Shown piece by piece: positions 19,830 to 31,852 of a stretch of DNA of 64,000 bases. The notes under the pieces are model-generated. The model was not told the DNA's origin. It did not search any database and saw nothing but the letters and a program-made list of their open reading frames with translations. Source of the DNA: Trachythela sp. YZ-2020 (taxonomy: Eukaryota > Cnidaria > Anthozoa > Malacalcyonacea > Clavulariidae); the NCBI GenBank assembly GCA_016169945.1, contig JADLSH010000279.1, positions 186,001-250,000 on the forward strand, written 5' to 3'. Position 1 is the stretch's first letter. The number at the start of each line of letters is the position of its first letter. The position numbers and the translations under genes are program-made.

Positions 19830-21000
19830 TAAGGTGGATGCTTTCAAAGAGGATTGTGGTCGGTATGGATAGTCACTGGTCATCCGTACAGATATGTGTG
19901 GAAGCGTTTGCATCCATAGACCACAGCCAGCATCTCCCATTCGATATTAGCGTATCTAGTCTCTACATCGGTTAACGACTTACTAGCAAACACCACTGGT
20001 TTTCTGTCTTGTAATAGTGCTGCACCAATCCCTTTCATTCATGCATCTACTTGAAGTGTTACTTCTTTAGTGCAGTCGAAGTAGGTCAGGGTGATTTCTT
20101 CACTAATGGCTTGCTTTACTTTGTCGAATGATTGTTGGTGGCTGGCGTTCCATTCGAAGACATTATTGTTTTTCAGGATTTCTCGCAGTCGTGCTGTAAG
20201 GGAGCTGAGATTTGGTATAAATGGACCCATGTATGTAGCAAGACCAAGTAAGGTTTGCAGCTCTCGCCGATCTTTGGCTTCTCCATTTGCTTCAGGGATG
20301 AGATCTTGGATGGATCCGGTTTCACACCTTCATTGCATACTACTACATAAAATTTGATCTGCTTCTGCTTTATGAAGCACTTCTCTGGGTTTAGTTTTAA
20401 CCCAGTTTCTTGGCATCTCTCCATCATGCCATGCAGGTTTTCATTGTGCTCTTTTGTTGTCTTGCCAAAAAACAACTATGTCGTCGGCGATTCCCGCTAC
20501 GCCATCACCCCCTTCAAATGTCTGATCTATTTTGGACTGGAACACATCTTGCGACATCTTCAACCCAAATGCCATGCGCTTGAAACAATACCACCGAATG
20601 GTGAGTTGAATGTGGTCAGATAGCTGGATTCCTCATCTATCGCCACATTCCAGTATCCACTTCTTGCGTCTAGTATAGAAAAATACTTTGCACCACTCAG
20701 CTTGGGTAGGATTTCTTCAAGGGTTGGTGTCACATGATGGTCACGTTGGATCGCAGCATTTTGGGTCTAAACAGATTCTTAGCCGACCATTTGGGTTTTC
20801 TTTGATAAACCAGACTATTTACCCAAGCTGTGGGCTAACCCTCTCGAACTTTGGTTATAATGTCTAGTTTTTCCATCTCATCTAGTTCTCACTTGATATC
20901 GTCCTTTAGACTTATGGGTACCCGATGAGGGGGGTGGATCACTGGTGGTACTGTGGGGTGGATCACTGGTGGTACTGTGGAGTCTAGTGTGATGTGGATA
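19830..21000 (-). pseudogene. Ty3/Gypsy pol fragment (RT-RNase H)
   Basis: Read on the minus strand: NSLVYQRKPNGRLRICLDPK, then LSGAKYFSILDARSGYWNV, then GIADDIVVFFG (catalytic DD), then CQETGLKLNPEKCF, then LREILKNNNVFEW and a Ty3-type RNase H with LTDVETRYANIEWEMLAVVY and a TDH motif near 19850. The order is RT palm, thumb, connection and RNase H, as in Ty3/Gypsy. Many frame changes and stops show decay. A direct repeat of a GTGGGGTGGATCACTGGTGGTA unit lies just upstream near 20929-20975. No LTRs were seen. Confidence 0.85.
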
Positions 21001-21289
21001 CTGTCCTGGGAATTTTCCGATCCCATTAAAACGTTTTAATATCTTGTGTATTCCAGTTCATTGTTGGCGGTACAAATCCGGTGGTTGAAAATGTGTTTGT
21101 ATTGTACAAATGTTTTGACTTACCGTGGCCGATTATGGTTTCTTATTCCCGTGGATTGTTGATTAAATCCCACTCCTGACAGCAAGCGTGATAAACAGCA
21201 TGCATAACCAGAACAACAACTAATAAAATGTGCGTGTCACATGTCCCTTACTTCTATGTTGTGTACTGCATAAAGTACTATCATTACAG

Positions 21290-21925
21290 GAGGGTAAGGC
21301 ATATATACTTGAACTTTCTCCACTCGCAGAGTAAGTCTTCTGTCTGGTCTTCTTTGTCTTCTGAGTTGTAGTAGAAGTAGTCTGCCAACACTTTAATCTC
21401 AGCTATATTCCATACTCTTTAAATCCAGCGTCTGCTCTCCTTTTTTGTTCTGACTTGGACCTTCTTCAGGTTCATAACAGCTTTTGCATATGCAGCAGCT
21501 CTATTTGCAGAGTTATCAAAGTATTTCCACAGCTGCAAAAGAATTTTCTCCACTTTAACCAGAAACGATAGGCTGTCGTTGGCACTTGCACAAGCCAGCC
21601 TGCACCTGCAATTTCTACACTTAAAGTAGGAATGAAGATCTGAACTTTCTGTGGTAAATGACAAAGACAGAAATTTTCCCTCCTTTTCTTGAGACAACAG
21701 GTCATTGGATGTCACTGCTTTGGAAGGTGCAGACTCCCCAAAGTCAGTTTCTTGTGATCTCTCATCTGCAGATATGCATTCACTTTCAATTTGAGTTTCA
21801 GTTTGACTTTCAATTTGAGTTGCATTATCTACTGCATCTTCACTATTATATTGCTTGTTATCTGAATATGAAATATAATACCACTCACATTTACCAAAAA
21901 ATATTACAGAATACCTTAAATTCAA
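21290..21925 (-). pseudogene. hAT-like / ZNF862-like gene fragment
   Basis: The minus-strand frame 21925-21419 has a Ser/Glu/Thr-rich start (IESQTETQIES repeat) followed by LWKYFDNSANRAAAYAKA and KKESRRW, resembling the block before the catalytic tRW in hAT-derived proteins such as the ZNF862 group. After a short gap 21415-21290 continues AEIKVLADYFYYNSEDKEDQ. The 5' end was altered by a 112-bp tandem duplication. No start codon with context and no other domains were seen, so I treat it as a remnant. Confidence 0.45.
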
Positions 21926-22034
21926 TTTGAGTTGCAGTATCTACTGCATCTTCACTATTATATTGCTTGTTAGCTGAATATGAAATATAATACCACTCAC
22001 ATTTACCAAAAAATATTACAGAATACCTTAAATT
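21811..22034. repeat. 112-bp tandem duplication
   Basis: Units 21811-21922 and 21923-22034 both start CAATTTGAGTTGCA and differ at two positions by eye, so the duplication is recent. It overlaps the 5' end of the hAT-like fragment. Confidence 0.9.
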
Positions 22035-23285
22035 CAAAAATAAGAAAAAGCGAAACAAAAAATATAATTACTGTATTATCTTACTGCTTGATTCCCTCTT
22101 GAAATATGTATGAAATATTCACCCTTACGTTTGGATGCCAGTTTGATTTTAAGTGTTTCCAGTTTACAGAGAAATAAAATTAATTTATTTGAAAATTTTT
22201 AAAAATGAAAGTATCTTTCCTACGCAGTTGTGGAAGCGTGCATCGTTATTATCTAACATAATTTGTAGTTTCTCCTCGTAGAAATAAAATATTTTGCCAG
22301 AAAAATCCCATAGTTGTCTCTTTTTCAAGATGTTTTTGACTGCAAGAAAACTACATACTTTGTTATAAGCAAAAAGTTCATGAAGGAATATTTTGTAGGT
22401 ACTTCACTAAACTCTTAAACTAGAGTATAACCGGTGTTACTGCTGGTAACCCCTTCTATTGACAACCCTGATTATTATGGTTGACATTTTTATAAATAGT
22501 AAAAACAAACAGAGATGTTTTGTTTAGAAGGGAAAATGTTGTATTGTTACTATATCAGTGGCTGAAATCTCGTGCATGTGCATGGCGTAGGGGACATGTG
22601 GACAGTTATTTTGTACAAGAGTGAGATCAAGTTATTGGTATTATTGGGTTAATTTGAGGATACAACAGCTTATACAGTGTATTATCATATGCGTTTCATC
22701 ATATTTTTTCATATTGGTATAATCTTATCGTTTTATCATAAATGTTACAATATAGCTTTAAACATCACTACAATAGATGTCGTCTCATTTTCATACTTAA
22801 CATGGATAGCTACAACACCAGTGACATTATACTTATTTCAAAAGGTTCTTTTTGTTAATAGCTATTTGCACAAATTCACATATATAGCCCCCTTTCAATA
22901 TTGAATTCAGAACTACACTGTACAGAACAAAAATATTAATGAAAAATGGCAACATTGAACACAGGAGGAGGAGTAATATTATTGCTTTAACCCTATCGGT
23001 CCACATATTTTGTCACTGATTGTAGCTTGCATGAAAAATTTAAGCATCTTAAACAGGACATGCTATTAAAATCCCTTATTTAGAATCATTGACAAATAAT
23101 TTGCATTGAAGGAAAATGCCAGGACTTTGAATTTGGAGACAGCATTTCTCCATATGGGTGACAAAGAACATTATACACCAGAATCGCAGGTTCATTTCCT
23201 GCCAGGGACCTATAGTTGCATTTTTCGTAGCTGTTCCTGGTTAGGTCTAATAAATGTATATAATTTTCATGCAATAATTTTCCAT
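22035..23285. other. AT-rich spacer, no gene recognised
   Basis: Only short unsupported frames were found, with no terminal repeat or domain. Confidence 0.45.
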
Positions 23286-23289
23286 CTAC

Positions 23290-23570
23290 AAAACAATTTC
23301 CTTAGTCTAATTGACAAACATATTCCACTGCACCACAAGCTCCATAACATTTTTAACAGAAATACAGTTAAAGTATAAGCTACAGCTGCATGAACAATGT
23401 TAAGTCAGTAATCACTAAACACAATGCACGCATATCTACGAATAACAAGCCACAGGACAGGGACACTACCAATTGCAGTTGTAGAGAAAACACCATTTGC
23501 TCACTTCAAAAACAATATGCATGACTAGGGACATGACATAGTATACAAAGCAACAGTCACAGTAAGTAAC
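23290..23570 (+). pseudogene. Penelope-like element fragment (RT end/linker)
   Basis: FLSLIDKHIPLHHKLHNIFN and RNTVKV are followed after a stop by YSCMNNVKSVITKHN and CSCRENTIC. This is the junction between the RT domain and the Cys-containing linker before the GIY-YIG domain in Penelope-like elements. The matching minus-strand copy at 30.0-31.3 kb has the same KIFNRNSVKVSYSCMGNVK and CNCR blocks. The endonuclease is not present here. Confidence 0.72.
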
Positions 23571-23587
23571 ACAAACATACGGTGGCC

Positions 23588-23795
23588 CACAAGTGTCACA
23601 GCAAAACTTTCTTCTCACGGCAAAACTATATTTCTACACGGCAAAACTCTCTTCTCTACCGCAAAACTATATTTCTTCACTGCAAAACTTCATTTCCTCA
23701 TGGCAAAACATTGTATTCCTCATGGCAAAATTTTAATTCCTCACAGCAAAACTTCAATTCCTCACAGCAAAACTTTAATTTCTCACGCAAGTACT
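23588..23795. repeat. Diverged minisatellite, GCAAAACT core, about 20-24 bp unit
   Basis: About ten degenerate units of the type TCACGGCAAAACTnnATTTCT run through the segment and keep one frame open by chance (QNFNSSQQNFN pattern). Confidence 0.8.
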
Positions 23796-23799
23796 CCCA

Positions 23800-25010
23800 C
23801 GCGTTGAGGAAGTTTTTGAATCATTCGCCACTGCACTGAATGAATTGTGTGGCCATCCTTGACATGTTGTAAATCGTAATTTAGCTGCTCTTTTCCGCCA
23901 TAATTCTTCCATTATGTGACCATGGCAATGATGCCATGATTCTACAGATGACAAAATGTTCAATATGAAGAATAAAGAATCACAAGATGAAGTGTAAGTG
24001 ATATCTGGCAATATTTTATAGCAACATGTTGAGTATTTTTAAACTTGAACAGACAACAGCCTTCCATTTTGTAATTTTAGCTGCCCATCCAGGTTCTGCT
24101 GGCTCACTTTTGGGACTTTTATTCTGTGTTCAGTGTTCAACTTTTTTTTGTAAATGTTGTCAATGTTGTTGATTTTGTTGCCGTTGAGTGTTGTTGCTGT
24201 TGTCCACTTGTTGTTGTTGTCGGCGGCGGCGGCGAGATGGTTGTACGTAATACATGTTATTGAGAAGTGTGATTCCCATTGCTTGTTGCATAGTAACGAA
24301 AAGGCAAGCGAAGGCCCTACTAACTTCCAGACGAAGGGCCTTCGCTCAAAACGTCGAAGTTCTCATTGTATTTTTCAGGTAGTTTTACACAACAGTCAAC
24401 CGCCGAATTTGCAAGAAAGTTAATTTAAGTGGAAACTTTAGACCTACTTATCATTGTTTTCTTACGATAATGTATAACAGTATAACACTAAATTACGTTG
24501 ATGTCGTGCTTTAAGATTACATGAAACCAAAGATGAAACATACATATAATCACTTACTTGAATGGTTCTTCACATGAACAAGTGTCGTGTTTCATTCCTG
24601 TATGTAGCTTCCCTCCATTTTGACAGTCTATATGCACCTTTGAGCAACCGACAACAGCACAATGCGTTGACATTTCGAGTATTGATACCAATAAATCTTT
24701 GTATGTTTATTCCGCAGCTTACATGTATACAGCATTCGACTGGAAAATATTTGAAAGCTTTGTTTACCTCCCACGCACGCGTGAAAATGGGCGCACAGTA
24801 GAAATGTCTCTGTGTTGATTGTTGATAATTGAATGCATATGCATGTAGCAAATATTTTTCCTGTTCCAAAAACAATTGAGCACCTGGATTCCAATTATCA
24901 ACTATTTTTAGTTTATTTACCTAAGCTAGTTTGTTACTAGGCAATAAGCAGTGGGAATTGCACTTTTCGATAATGTGTATTGTGTTTTTATAAATTATAA
25001 ATTATTTAGT
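23800..25010. other. Spacer with small repeats, no gene recognised
   Basis: It holds a short GTTGTTGTTGTCGGCGGCGGCGG triplet tract near 24205-24235, and near 24307-24355 a pair of inverted GAAGGCCCT/AGGGCCTTCG words. Other frames are unsupported. Confidence 0.4.
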
Positions 25011-25014
25011 ATTT

Positions 25015-25970
25015 ATGTCTCTATCAATTCCATGCGTGCCCACCCCCCTCGGGCATTTGTCGGGCATTATACAGCTGCACCTGTTTCCAGGGTTGTGCTT
25101 TTGCTTCCTTCAGGTTGCTTCCTTCAGGTTGTCCTTGAGGCATTCAATATCCACTGTATAATATAATAACGTAGGCAAGCTCTAAAACGAGTATGAGATT
25201 ATGGCGATGGTATATATCTCTACAAAATACTTCATTTTGCAAGGCTAAATATATCTGAATTTGATACATGCCATGTGCATTTTCATGCAATATTGACTGA
25301 GATAGCTGCGTTTAAACTTGACTAAACACTTTTGGAACTGTCGAGAATTAGCTAAAAACGGCCTATTAAACTAATTTGATAACCGTTACCATTTTATCGT
25401 AAGTATTATTTAAATTAAGTGAAGTTGAAGTTAGAAATGTTTCTTGAATAGATATGCTCTTTTATTCTAACATTTGACCTTCTAAATTCAACTTCACTTC
25501 ATTGAAACGAATACTTGCGTAAAATGCTAATGGTTATCAAATTATTTAATAGGCCATTTTTAGCTAATTCTCTACACTTCCAAAAATGTTTACTCAAGTT
25601 TAAACGCAGCTATCTCGGTTAATATTGTATGTGGTTAATATGCACATGGCACAGATCAAAATTTAAGTTAGACATCGCTAAATGCAAAGCAATTTGTTTA
25701 AGTGTAATAGCTCTTTTAGTTTTTACGTTATACTAAATCAAACAGTCGTACTTTTTTTTGCCCCACCCGGTATAGTACTACAGATATAAAAATTTGCTAC
25801 CCAGAAAACTATTATTGTATTATTTGTGGGGCATTTGCATCAATTTCAAGTCCCCTAGGTGGGGATTTTGTGCCACTTTTTTGACCCCGTAGTGGGGCAT
25901 TTGTGAGTTTTTTCCACCTAAATGTCAAATGCCCGAGGGGGATGGGCACACATGGAATTGATTGAGACGT
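25015..25970. mobile_element. Foldback-type element with nested hairpin
   Basis: Outer inverted repeats at 25015-25060 and 25926-25970 share CAATTCCATGYGTGCCCA and CCCCTCGGGCATTTG. Inside, two long arms (about 25235-25440 and 25445-25700) form a hairpin; GATAGCTGCGTTTAAACTTGA pairs with TCAAGTTTAAACGCAGCTATC. Noncoding. No clear TSD. Confidence 0.75.
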
Positions 25971-26832
25971 TAGTGTAATAATATCGTAAATGTATATGTT
26001 GTGATTTTGTCACTGAATAGTCTCTTTAATGATTATCAAATAATAAAGTCAAACCCCAACTTACAGTTTTAATTTGGGCTTCTAGCCTTCACCACAATTT
26101 AATAATTAATCCAATGACAATGTGCCCCCACTCCTTGTAGACTATGTATGAGCTGATTCCTAATGCACCTATCAATGTTAAGCCCCAGGGTAGGGGGGAT
26201 GGGCTATCCATGGGGATATTGATTTCCCTGTTACAGGTTAGCCATTTTTGTCAAAATACCCCTTCCCAAAATGATCCCAAAATGTCTCGAAATTAAACTA
26301 GAGGAAGAGAGAGAGGTTTGCTGCATGCATGTATTTCTAGTATATAAAAGTTGTTATCGTCAATTATACCTGTACTGGGTAAAAATTGCTTTTACTTTAG
26401 CATCAAGATCCAGGTTTTGGCCTCATCGAAGTGATGCAATTTTGGGGAGATTTTATGTAAATTGTGAATTTAGCTAGGCTTTTAGGAGGCAACCGGCAAT
26501 GTGACCTCACCAATAAGCAATACTGCTGTAAATATAGCATGCCCACTAACCTAATATGATAAATCCTGGCTGGGCTTAACTGTATATCGTAGAAATCCAC
26601 ACAAATAAAGCTCAATTAAAACATAAATTGAATGGAGGCCATTCAATATTATTATTTGCAGAGACATAAGTCAGAAAATTACGCACAACGGCACATGTAC
26701 GACAGACACTTGACTTGAATTCAACAACAGACACTAACAGAGTACATACTTGTTCGACAGTCCAAAGGAAAGAATACGACACACAATCTCGGTCTTTTAT
26801 ATACTGTAGTGCTTGTTTCCGCGCACTGAATT
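25971..26832. other. Spacer, no gene recognised
   Basis: No supported frame or terminal repeat. Confidence 0.4.
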
Positions 26833-28100
26833 GTGGTTGTAGCTAACATTTCCATCAGAATGCGATACGCTACAGCCAAAGTAAAAGTCTCACTGCACTA
26901 TTTAGGTATGAACATTTTTATACATTTCAAATTTTGTGGAAAATGTTCAGCATTAATTCGACTAGAATCTTGTTACTGCTGGAAGTGCAAGACTGATCAG
27001 ACAGAAGCAAGAGAAATTGTACATTTGGGTTTGAAACAACGAAAAAAAAAGAAACCCAAAAGCTAGAATCCTGATGTTACTATTAACATTGGACAAAAGC
27101 AGTTTGTTGATGGTGACTTCAAAACCATTTGGGGGAAGAAACTTCCAGTTTCATTGCCACGAAATGCTACGTATGCATTGATTTTGGAGAGAGCAGTGGA
27201 AAAGTATACCAAAACTTTAATTCGGAAGATAGTTATGCCTTAGTCTATGACGACGGGAGCCATGTTCAGTTTTTGCCAGGATCGTTCAAACAATTTTTTT
27301 ATCTTGAAAAGCATAAAATGGAACTTGGCAAAGACTTCAAACGGATAACAATGTACCTGTGTACAAGCTCTGATCTTGAAATGTCTGAAAATCCAAGCAA
27401 GGGTGACGATGGGTGAAGCTAATGACGAAGCTGAAACGCAAGAGATCTTAGAAGAATTAGAGCACAAGCAGGATACTGGGCAAGATGTCAACCCGGACAT
27501 CTCTATGGAAGTAATGCAACAGATTGAAGAGGACAAACAGATTGAAGAGGACAAACAGATTGCTCAAATGATTCAAGACCAGTTGTGTGATGACAACTTG
27601 TCTGCAGTGAATGTGAAATGCACAGATGATATCTATTAAGCAGGCAACTATTATTATGGCAGCATGCAACCAAAAAGAATTCGCCAACATCTCAGCTGAA
27701 TATACCACTTCATTGCAGAAGATGGGATTGACTCTGGTGCTTTGAGAAACGAGTTCCTGGAGAACACTATGCAAGAAATTAAAACAGTTATGTTCCCTAA
27801 CGGCAGCCCCATTCATTCAATATTTCATGTGCAAAATGAAAATTTCCGCACATGTGGAGAAATTGTGGCAGCTTCAATTGCACAAGGTGGCCCAGCGCCC
27901 TGTTTCTTTGAGCCATGTGCATTTGATGCAATCTGGAAAGAAGTTGATCTTCTTAATATACAAGATCAAGATCTATTAACTGCTGAAGAGCACACCATCC
28001 TTGGTAATGTAAGAGGAGATTGCTACAAGCACCTAGATTTCATTGTCGAAAATGGATATTCTGGTCTGGTTACCAAGAAACACATTTGTAAGACATTTAG
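26833..28100 (+). pseudogene. HECT-like (G2E3-type) gene fragment
   Basis: The 5' part has a zinc-ribbon-like FCGKCSALI and CYCWKCKTDQ, then a basic KQRKKKKPKS. A second frame carries SYALVYDDGSHVQFLPGSF and KMELGKDFKRITMYLC, a block recurring in invertebrate multi-copy HECT-like genes. An acidic, Gln/Ile-rich segment follows (a direct repeat QIEEDKQIEEDKQ at 27522-27560; its IAQMIQDQL could be a ubiquitin-interacting helix). Then comes FRTCGEIVAASIAQGGPAP, an N-lobe HECT motif, at about 27846-27902. The C-lobe with the catalytic Cys is missing; the gene runs into a Penelope tail at about 28100. Several frame changes. Its N-terminal half differs from that of the gene at 34-38 kb. Confidence 0.6.
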
Positions 28101-28260
28101 CGACAAGAAATGTAACAGTTACTCGAATAAAACCAAAAGATGCAACCTATGTTTACATGAAAAATTCATAATTATATACTACCCAGAGCTAAGTTAATTG
28201 AACTCTAGAAACGAACAATTGTCGACCTGTAGACACCGAATAAATTCTCACTTAGTATAT
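28101..28260 (+). pseudogene. Penelope GIY-YIG C-terminal tail
   Basis: SNKTKRCNLCLHEKFIIIYY is followed after a stop by a LNSRNEQLSTCRHR block, the end of the Penelope endonuclease domain (compare RRCDLCLTEKLCIIRA in the 30-kb copy). It is fused directly to the broken HECT-like gene. Confidence 0.7.
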
Positions 28261-28933
28261 AAAAATATATAACACTCTAATCCTATCTTTTTAATGATGT
28301 CAAACATGTATATAGTATTCCTAAGCATAACAACAAATGTGACATTCACCTTACAAAACAATTTTGTAGTGAATAAAAGTTTAAATTAAGTGATCTCACA
28401 ACTATAAAAACAATGTCGAATAGATTTCCAATAGGCAATATGGTCATATAGATTCTGACGATATAATATAGAATTGCGGATGCGTACTAAAAGTCAACTA
28501 TAATACATACATATACAAGTCCATATTTGCATGAAATATATAAACAAAACGACACGTCTGACGGATATACTAGAAAATCGTCTCATATACCAAACTTACA
28601 TTAAAGTAAAACATTCAATAGTAGCTAAATATTATTAGTAGTATTTGAGTAAACAACAACAAGCTAAAACCTATACTGGCTATGGTATTCGTGCGTGTTA
28701 ATCAGAAACAAATATTTTAGGGAAAGACTGGATATTTCATGCCGTTGAATAGCTAGATGTCATGGTTAAATTCCTTTTCGATTTGTCCTTAGTTGAGCAA
28801 ACATTACAGCGTGATGCATATATATCTAGACAGCAAATAAATTATACATTCTATATGACAGACTAGCAGATGAAGCATTACTATACGATGCACAAAGCCA
28901 AAGGAGTTAAAATTACAGCTGCCATAGAGTATT
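28261..28933. other. Spacer, no gene recognised
   Basis: AT-rich; probably untranslated sequence of Penelope or flanking DNA. Confidence 0.35.
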
Positions 28934-29099
28934 TAATAAAACACAAAACAATAGACACTCCGTAGACTGATAACATTTTAATTCTCGACATTTCGACTAT
29001 GTCTATGTATTAACAGTCATCTACATAATACATAGTCGAAATGTCGGGAATTAAAATGTTATCAATCTACGGGGTGCCTATTATTTTCTGTTTTATTAA
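28934..29099. repeat. Palindromic hairpin element
   Basis: The arms pair TAACATTTTAATTCTCGACAT with its near reverse complement ATGTCGGGAATTAAAATGTTA, and extend outward through CCGTAGA/TCTACGG to AATAAAACA/TGTTTTATT. The centre is ATGTATTAACAGTCATCTACAT. Noncoding MITE. Confidence 0.8.
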
Positions 29100-29365
29100 A
29101 GGATTTCAAGTCTCTCAGAAATAACTTCTATATTGTACAAATAAGAATTCTGCAATTGCCAGATGGTGTGCATTTTAAGCTAATATACAAAAAGGTGAAA
29201 AACATAACCAGTTTTCATTTACTGACACAGATTAAAGTCGACTCCTGGCTAAAATATGTAATTTTGAGCCATTTAATATATGTAAGCGGCAGTAATGCTT
29301 ATTTGCATCTATAATTAGAATTCCTTTCTATCTATCTGCCTTGCGACAACCTTTTTGTAAACGGG

Positions 29366-29366
<1 letters not shown>

Positions 29367-29407
<41 letters not shown>
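29367..29407. repeat. (TA)n microsatellite
   Basis: About 20 uninterrupted AT dinucleotides, abutting the Penelope end repeat. The same arrangement recurs at 31297-31343. Confidence 0.95.
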
Positions 29408-29409
<2 letters not shown>

Positions 29410-29790
29410 TTTTCGCTTACCTCAAAACTTGTCTGCAACAGGCTGTTTCATCTGTAAAAGAATCATCAGGCAGTTTACAAGTATCGATACTTCCTGCTGG
29501 GGCGTGGGGGTGTGTGTGGGAGACAATGTGTGCATGCATGGCTTTGTTTACGTTGTTTGAGAAAAAAACAAGGATTGTTTACTCAACAAAAGAGCTGAAA
29601 TAATTTCACGATGTCGTCATCGTAACAAATTTCGCGTAAACAACGCAAACAAAGCCATGCATGCACACATTGTCTCCCTCACACCCGCAGGAAGTATATG
29701 GTAATCATTTCTTTCGACTTGTAAAAACTGCCTGATTCTTTTTTTACAGATGAAATACTATGTTGCAGACGATTTTGAGGTAATCTATAA
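29408..29790. repeat. Penelope end repeat forming a long inverted repeat
   Basis: The left arm has GCTTACCTCAAAACTTGTCTGC, then CATGCATGGCTTTGTTTACG. The right arm returns the same motifs in reverse complement, ending near CGATTTTGAGGTAA. The left-arm sequence recurs at 31344-31510 and, inverted, at 39495-39560, always next to Penelope coding pieces. Confidence 0.8.
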
Positions 29791-30014
29791 TTATTGCTCT
29801 AACTATGTTGTTTTGAGCACTTAAATTTCAGACTCTAAACTAACAATATATATATATATATATAAAAAATTGAAATTTGATTTGTTTGTAGTAGAAAAAA
29901 GAGTGCTCAATAACATTCAAAGTAGAGCAAAAATATAATATGTTATAATTTATTCATAAAATTAAGCCGTCGCTACACGATGTTTCACACCTAACTTTAT
30001 AAGCGAGGCGATCT

Positions 30015-31294
30015 TCAGGCGACTGAATTCAGTTCATTGTTTGCTTGCGTCATATTCCCAACCGTTCTTTGGCGCGTGCGCGTATGCGTTTTTTGCAAGC
30101 GCTTATTTCCTTGCGCGCGCTTAAAATTACCCGCATTAAATTTGTTTCTGTGGCAGTACTTTGAAAAAAGTTCAGTTCGCTTGTTTAAAGTTTTGATTTT
30201 GTCTGCGCGAATTATACATAACTTTTCTGTAAGACACAGATCACAACGCCGTGCTCCTGGGGTTCGTGGATTGGCCCGCTTTAAAATAGACCACTGGATG
30301 TGGATTGGTTTTTGGTTGGCCTTTAACTTCCACACATATTTTGAAAGTTCTGTTTCTTTAGCGTATCGTTCGTTGTTAATTGATTTCTTGTGGTTTCTGT
30401 AACGTTCTTTAAATGTCGTAGCTGTCATTCCAATGTAATCTTTCGCGTCTTGGTCGTTGTTGGTCGTGACTTCAGCTTTGTATATGACGTTCTTTGTCAT
30501 ACAATTCCCACGCAACGGACACTCGCTTTTAACTCGACAGTTGCAGTTGATGTTGTCAGTGTTGTTGTTGTTGTTTTCGATTTCATCAGTTGCACTTGCG
30601 GAGTTTAATAGATGGTGGTTGTGTGCTGAGATTGCGGTTTTAACATTTCCCATGCACGAATAGCTGACTTTCACCGAATTCCTGTTGAAGATCTTGCTCA
30701 ACACGTTTGATCGGGGGGAAATGTTTGTCGATCAATCGCAGAAAATTTCTGGCAACATTCGTCCTCACGTTCTTGCTAAAAGGGGGGTTGAACCATATGT
30801 TTCTTTGGCATCGTCTCCTACTAGGGGTGGGATGAGTCTCAGCTGGGTATTTCATCTTGATGTTGTAATGGTTGCGCATGAGGGCGTTTTCGTAAAACGG
30901 TGCAGACGTGTCGAAGGAAGATTGGTCTGATGAGAGGTTGGATATTCGTTTGTTGACTGATATTGGAATTTGTTTGATAATTGATGGGGGGTGATTCGAT
31001 CGGCTGTCAATGTAGAGAGGTTCGTTATTCGGCTTTCTATAAGGGTAGTACTTCTCGTCCTTCAGGTTTAGTGTAACGTCGAGGAAGTTCACGATATGAT
31101 TGTTGCTTTCAGCAGTTATTTTCAGCCCGAGTTGATGGAAAATTTCGTGAAGTTCTTTCCGAGCTTTATCAGCTGCCCTTCCGTTTACACCATTCTACAG
31201 CGCTAGACCATCGTCTCGATACAACCCAACATCTTTACCAAATTTTTCTTTAAGCTGACACAGGATAAACAGCCCAACAAGTTCACAGATTTCA

Positions 31295-31296
<2 letters not shown>
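30015..31296 (-). pseudogene. Penelope-like element: RT C-terminus and GIY-YIG endonuclease
   Basis: Read on the minus strand from 31296: [20 protein letters not shown] and LYRDDGLAL, where the RT palm is expected, then a stop, then ITAESNNHIVNFLDVTLNLK and QRNIWFNPPFSKNVRTNVAR with FLRLIDKHFP. After a frame change comes KIFNRNSVKVSYSCMGNVK, a linker with CNCRVKSECPLRGNC, and the GIY-YIG domain: VIYKAEVTT, DYIGMTATTFKERYRNHKKS, ELSKYVWKLK and CDLCLTEK, ending with TLNKRTELFSKYCHRNKF. The full domain order of an animal Penelope-like element is present except the N-terminus. It normally cuts target DNA and primes reverse transcription. A stop and a frameshift make this copy non-functional. Confidence 0.9.
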
Positions 31297-31345
<49 letters not shown>

Positions 31346-31510
31346 TTTTCGCTTACCTCAAAACTTGTCTGCAACAGGCTGTTTCATCTGTAAAAGAATC
31401 ATCAGGCAGTTTACAAGTATCGAAAGAAATTACCGCTTTATACTTCCTGCCAGAGCATGGGGGTGTATGTGGGAGACAATGTGTGCATGCATGGCTTTGT
31501 TTGCGTTGTT
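31297..31510. repeat. (TA)n tract and second Penelope end repeat
   Basis: 31297-31343 is a TA microsatellite. 31344-31510 repeats the 29408-29545 sequence in direct orientation (TTTTCGCTTACCTCAAAACT, GCATGCATGGCTTTGTTTGC). The two copies bracket the coding piece like Penelope pseudo-LTRs. Confidence 0.85.
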
Positions 31511-31620
31511 TTGATCCTCCCGTGTACGAAATAGAATGTTTTAAAATTTTATTTTAAAAATACTGTTACTCAAGTTTCACGCCGTGTTGGGACGATCATA
31601 CTCGAGTAACAGTGAAACTT

Positions 31621-31781
31621 GCTGCGTCTTGTGCAGTATTAAACTCTTGTTCCTTGTTCATGAACTTGTGCTTGTAAATCGCGATAATGCACTCGCAGAG
31701 TGCTGCGTCTCGTGCAGTATTAAACTCTGGTTCCTTGTTGTGAACTTGTGCTTGTAAATCCCTATAATGCACTCACAGAGT
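31621..31781. repeat. 81-bp tandem duplication
   Basis: Units start GCTGCGTCTYGTGCAGTATTA at 31621 and 31702 and end in CAGAGT. A handful of differences. Confidence 0.88.
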
Positions 31782-31852
31782 GCTTTAATCCTTAAATATT
31801 ATATTATATACTATATATTACATATTCTGTATTCCATATTCCATATTGTATT

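Noticed and set aside
19830..21000. Endogenous retrovirus
   Set aside because: No env-like frame near any Ty3/Gypsy piece; RT and integrase motifs fit Ty3/Gypsy retrotransposons.
23582..23839. 85-aa plus-strand protein (QNFNSSQQNFN repeats)
   Set aside because: It is a translation of the minisatellite, with no other support.
30037..30663. Plus-strand frames across the Penelope endonuclease
   Set aside because: They are antisense shadows of the clear minus-strand GIY-YIG coding sequence.
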